64,000 nt of DNA from Actinopolymorpha cephalotaxi. Lineage in GTDB: Bacteria; Actinomycetota; Actinomycetes; Propionibacteriales; Actinopolymorphaceae. The position numbers were made by a program, and so were the translations under genes. This document shows positions 61,506-64,000 of the stretch, piece after piece. How positions within the stretch are numbered: position 1 is the first letter of the stretch; each line of letters starts with the position of its first letter. The stretch covers positions 2,316,850 to 2,380,849 of the forward strand of contig NZ_JACBZA010000001.1 in NCBI RefSeq assembly GCF_013408535.1. The letters are read 5' to 3'. Under the pieces are notes generated by a model. The model was not told the origin of the DNA. It did no database searches and was given only the letters and a program-made list of their open reading frames with translations.

Positions 61506-62728
61506 CCGCACCGGCTGTCGAGGACCTGCTGCGTGAGCTGACGCCGCGGGTCCTCGGCGCGCTGGTACGTCGGCACGGCCAGTTCGAGGACTGCGAGGAC
61601 GCCGTACAGGAGGCCGTCCTGGCCGCCACCGTGCAGTGGCCGGCCGACGGTGTACCGGACAACCCGTACGGCTGGCTGGTGACCGTCGCGTCCCGCCGGC
61701 TGATCGACCATCTGCGCAGCGACCACGCGCGCCGGGAGCGGGAGTCCGCGACCGCCACCGAGGTGGTGCCCGAGGAGCTGCCGGACACCGACGACACGCT
61801 CGTGTTGCTGTTCCTGTGCTGCCATCCGGCGCTGACGCCGTCCTCGCAGACCGCCCTGACGCTGAGGGCGGTCGGCGGCCTCACCACGGCCGAGATCGCC
61901 CGCGCGTTCCTGGTGCCCGAAGCCACGATGGCGGTCCGGATCAGCCGCGCCAAGCAGCGCATCAGGGCCGCGGGCAGCTCGTTCACGCTGCCGTCGGGGC
62001 CTGAGCGTGAGGAGCGGCTACGGGTGGTCCTGCACGTGCTCTACCTGATCTTCAACGAGGGCTACACCGCCTCCTCCGGCAGCGAACTGCACCGGGCCGA
62101 CCTCGCGCACGAGGCGATCCGGCTCACCCGCATGGTGCACGCACAACTGCGCGACGACGACGAGGTGACCGGGCTGCTCGCGCTGATGCTGCTCGGCCAC
62201 GCCCGCCGGGAGGCGCGGACGACAGCGGCCGGTGACCTGGTGCCGCTGGACGAACAGGACCGCACGAGGTGGGACCGGGACCTGATCGACGAGGGAACCG
62301 CACTCGTCAAGGCCGCACTGGCCGGCCCGGCGCTCGGGCCTTACCAGCTCCAGGCAGCGATCGCGGCCACCCACGCCGACGCGGACTCGGCCGCGGACAC
62401 CGACTGGGCACAGGTGCACGCGCTGTACCTCATCCTGGAACGCATCGCGCCCAACCCGATGGTCACCCTCAACCGCGCGATCGCGCTCGCCGAGACCGAA
62501 GGTCCCACGGCCGGGCTGGCCCTGCTCGCCACCCTCGACGGCGACGCGCGGATGGCCGGCCACCACCGGCTGTTGTCCGTACGAGCACATCTGCTGGAGA
62601 AGACCGGCGACCCGGCCGGGGCGTACGAGCACTACCGGCGCGCTGCGAAGGCCACCGCGAGCCTCGCCGAACAGCGTTACCTGCAAGGGCGCGCCGCCCG
62701 ACTGAGGCCACGGCCAGGCGGACCGTAG
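61502..62728 (+). CDS. ECF42-type RNA polymerase sigma factor (locus 2)
   Basis: A 408-residue ECF42 sigma factor. Sigma2 is at about residues 5-75 (LTPRVLGALVRRHGQFEDCE, then PYGWLVTVASRRLIDHLR). Sigma4 follows (LRAVGGLTTAEIARAFLVPE, RISRAKQRIRAAG). The C-terminal TPR-like extension begins LRVVLHVLYLIFNEGYTASS and carries IAPNPMVTLNRAIALAETEG. It is a paralogue of the locus 1 sigma factor, with only moderate similarity outside the motifs, so the two probably read related but separate signals. No anti-sigma factor gene is adjacent. Confidence 0.93.
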   Translation: MTAPAVEDLLRELTPRVLGALVRRHGQFEDCEDAVQEAVLAATVQWPADGVPDNPYGWLVTVASRRLIDHLRSDHARRERESATATEVVPEELPDTDDTLVLLFLCCHPALTPSSQTALTLRAVGGLTTAEIARAFLVPEATMAVRISRAKQRIRAAGSSFTLPSGPEREERLRVVLHVLYLIFNEGYTASSGSELHRADLAHEAIRLTRMVHAQLRDDDEVTGLLALMLLGHARREARTTAAGDLVPLDEQDRTRWDRDLIDEGTALVKAALAGPALGPYQLQAAIAATHADADSAADTDWAQVHALYLILERIAPNPMVTLNRAIALAETEGPTAGLALLATLDGDARMAGHHRLLSVRAHLLEKTGDPAGAYEHYRRAAKATASLAEQRYLQGRAARLRPRPGGP

Positions 62729-62779
62729 ACACGGTCTCGGTACTTCGATGGACGACTGCGCTCGGCCACTCAGGACCGC

Positions 62780-63985
62780 TCAGGGCCGCTCGGGACGCGC
62801 GCGCTCCTTCGCCAGCGGCCCGCCCTCGCCGAAGGCCAACTGGGCGAAGCGTTCACCGATGAGGCGATGGGTCGCGGAGTCCGGGTGCACCCCGTCGGGG
62901 AGCGGGAGCTCGGCGAAGTCCTTCTCACCGTAGAGTTTCAGGCCGTCGAGGTAGTGCAGGTTGGGGTCGTCGACCGACCGTTGCGCGACGATGCGGGCCA
63001 GCTCGTCCCGGATCACTGTCAACGTGAGCTTGCCGGCGGCGCGTTCGTCCGGATCGCCGGTGGCCCGGAACCGCACCTCTCCCGCGGCGAGGGCCTCGAA
63101 GTCGAACGCCAACGGGCCGGGAGTGTCCTCCTGGATCGGACAGTGGATCGCGGACACCACCAGCAGGGGAGTGGTCGGGTGGCCCTCGCGAACGGTGTCG
63201 AGAAACCCGTGCACAGCGGGGGTGAACGCGCGCAGCCGCATCAGGTCGGCGTTGACCAGGTTGATGCCGAGCTTGACGCTGATCAGGTCGGCGCGGCTGT
63301 CCCGCATCACCCGTGCGGTGAACGGGTCCAGGAGTGCGCCGCCGCCGAAGCCGAGGTTGGTGAGCTCGACCTCGCCGAGAGATGCGGCGAGCGCCGGCCA
63401 GATCGTGCTGGGGCTCGTGGCGTTGGATCCGTGGCTGATGGAGCTTCCGTGGTGCAGCCACACCGGACGCCCGTTGTCCGGCGCGGGCTGGACGGACGCG
63501 TTCGTACGCAGGGCGACGAGTTCGGTGGCCTCGTTGTGCGGCAGCCAGATCTCGACGTCCTTCGTCCGCGCGGGCAGGCCGTCGAAGACGATGGTGCCGG
63601 CGGGCCCGGTCCGGTGCTCGCTGGTGCCGGTGGCCAGGTCGACGGTGATGGTGTCACCACCGGTCGCGACCGCCTGGCCGGCGAGCTGTCCGTCGACCAG
63701 CAGGTCGTAGACGCCGTCCGGGCGAGGCGGTGCGCCCGGATAGACCCGCCTGGTGGGCGCCACGTCCAGTTCCACGACGGTGGCCTCGCTACGAAAGACC
63801 AGTCGTACGCCGGACGGCTGGGACTCCGCCATGGCCAGCTGCGGGTCGGCGCACTGGGCGCGGGCCCACGCGGGGAGCCGGTGCGGCGCCAGGCCGCGTT
63901 CGGTCCGCTCCCACTCCACCGCACCGCGCAGGAGGCCGGGGCCGATCGGCGTGCTGATCAGGTCGTTTCGCTCGTGCATGGTCAT
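62780..63985 (-). CDS. SGNH/GDSL-type lipase/esterase with N-terminal carbohydrate-esterase-like domain
   Basis: A 401-residue protein of the SGNH family. The first 165 residues form a beta-rich jelly-roll-like domain (VRLVFRSEATVVELDVAP). The hydrolase part starts LHHGSSISHGSNATSPSTIWP, where the Ser in GSS replaces the usual GDS. GFGGGALLD and LGINLVNAD provide the oxyanion Gly and Asn, and LPDGVHPDSATHRLI the catalytic Asp and His. Such proteins deacetylate sugars or cleave acyl esters. ATG 63985 follows GAGGTAACG; a second ATG two codons later is possible. No signal peptide is seen. Its operon partners lie outside the window. Confidence 0.8.
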   Translation of the reverse strand: MTMHERNDLISTPIGPGLLRGAVEWERTERGLAPHRLPAWARAQCADPQLAMAESQPSGVRLVFRSEATVVELDVAPTRRVYPGAPPRPDGVYDLLVDGQLAGQAVATGGDTITVDLATGTSEHRTGPAGTIVFDGLPARTKDVEIWLPHNEATELVALRTNASVQPAPDNGRPVWLHHGSSISHGSNATSPSTIWPALAASLGEVELTNLGFGGGALLDPFTARVMRDSRADLISVKLGINLVNADLMRLRAFTPAVHGFLDTVREGHPTTPLLVVSAIHCPIQEDTPGPLAFDFEALAAGEVRFRATGDPDERAAGKLTLTVIRDELARIVAQRSVDDPNLHYLDGLKLYGEKDFAELPLPDGVHPDSATHRLIGERFAQLAFGEGGPLAKERARPERP

Positions 63986-64000
63986 CGTTACCTCGGGTTC

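Overview
The window is high-GC actinobacterial chromosome, with strong G/C bias at third codon positions and many GTG starts. Its backbone keeps a gene order conserved in Actinobacteria: a MurJ-like flippase end, a GT4 glycosyltransferase, pyrG, an ADP-ribose NUDIX hydrolase, ald, xerD, a ParA-type ATPase, scpA, scpB, rluB, then aroH, tyrA, cmk, plsC, der and tRNA-Pro. The style suggests a non-Streptomyces soil actinomycete, perhaps Propionibacteriales (Nocardioides, Kribbella or Actinopolymorpha-like). I cannot fix the genus from sequence alone.

Layout. 1-4415: envelope and nucleotide block (MurJ end, GT4, pyrG, NUDIX). 4391-12399: insertions into the conserved order, namely a serine hydrolase, an SDR/TetR pair, an HTH protein with an NBR1-type FW domain, a hydroxybutyrate-type SDR, a GNAT, a MurA paralogue fused to an N-terminal HTH, and a class V aminotransferase. 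12581-18780: ald-xerD and parA-scpA-scpB-rluB, densely packed with start/stop overlaps, joining chromosome dimer resolution, condensin (ScpAB-SMC) and ribosome modification. 18843-34965: a rifampicin phosphotransferase-like enzyme, a DctA carrier, a membrane Ser/Thr kinase, a creatininase-family hydrolase, a MerR regulator with a membrane partner, a phosphoketolase-acetate kinase operon (xfp-ackA), and several small enzymes including a streptomycin kinase-like protein. 35233-40086: aroH-tyrA-cmk-plsC-der and tRNA-Pro(GGG).

Downstream of the tRNA (about 40.1-50.2 kb) the content becomes accessory: two APH-fold kinases, three nucleotidyltransferase-fold genes (two broken by single-base frameshifts), a SpoIIM-like membrane protein, an MFS exporter, DinB, DUF1772 and an esterase. 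50.2-55.4 kb holds a FAD monooxygenase-TetR operon with a palindromic operator, a stand-alone ribosomal protein L32 gene too short to be an obvious ORF, a secreted protein of three 50-residue Cys-containing repeats, and a thioredoxin reductase-like flavoprotein.

55.6-62.7 kb contains two ECF42-type sigma factor loci. Each has a DGPF/YCII gene overlapping the sigma gene by ATGA, and one is extended by an AhpD-like gene. Three promoter-like elements of form TGTCRA-N17-CGWC precede the first DGPF gene, a VOC gene and the second DGPF gene, suggesting a local sigma regulon. The window ends with an SGNH hydrolase. No rRNA, CRISPR array, complete prophage or transposase was seen.
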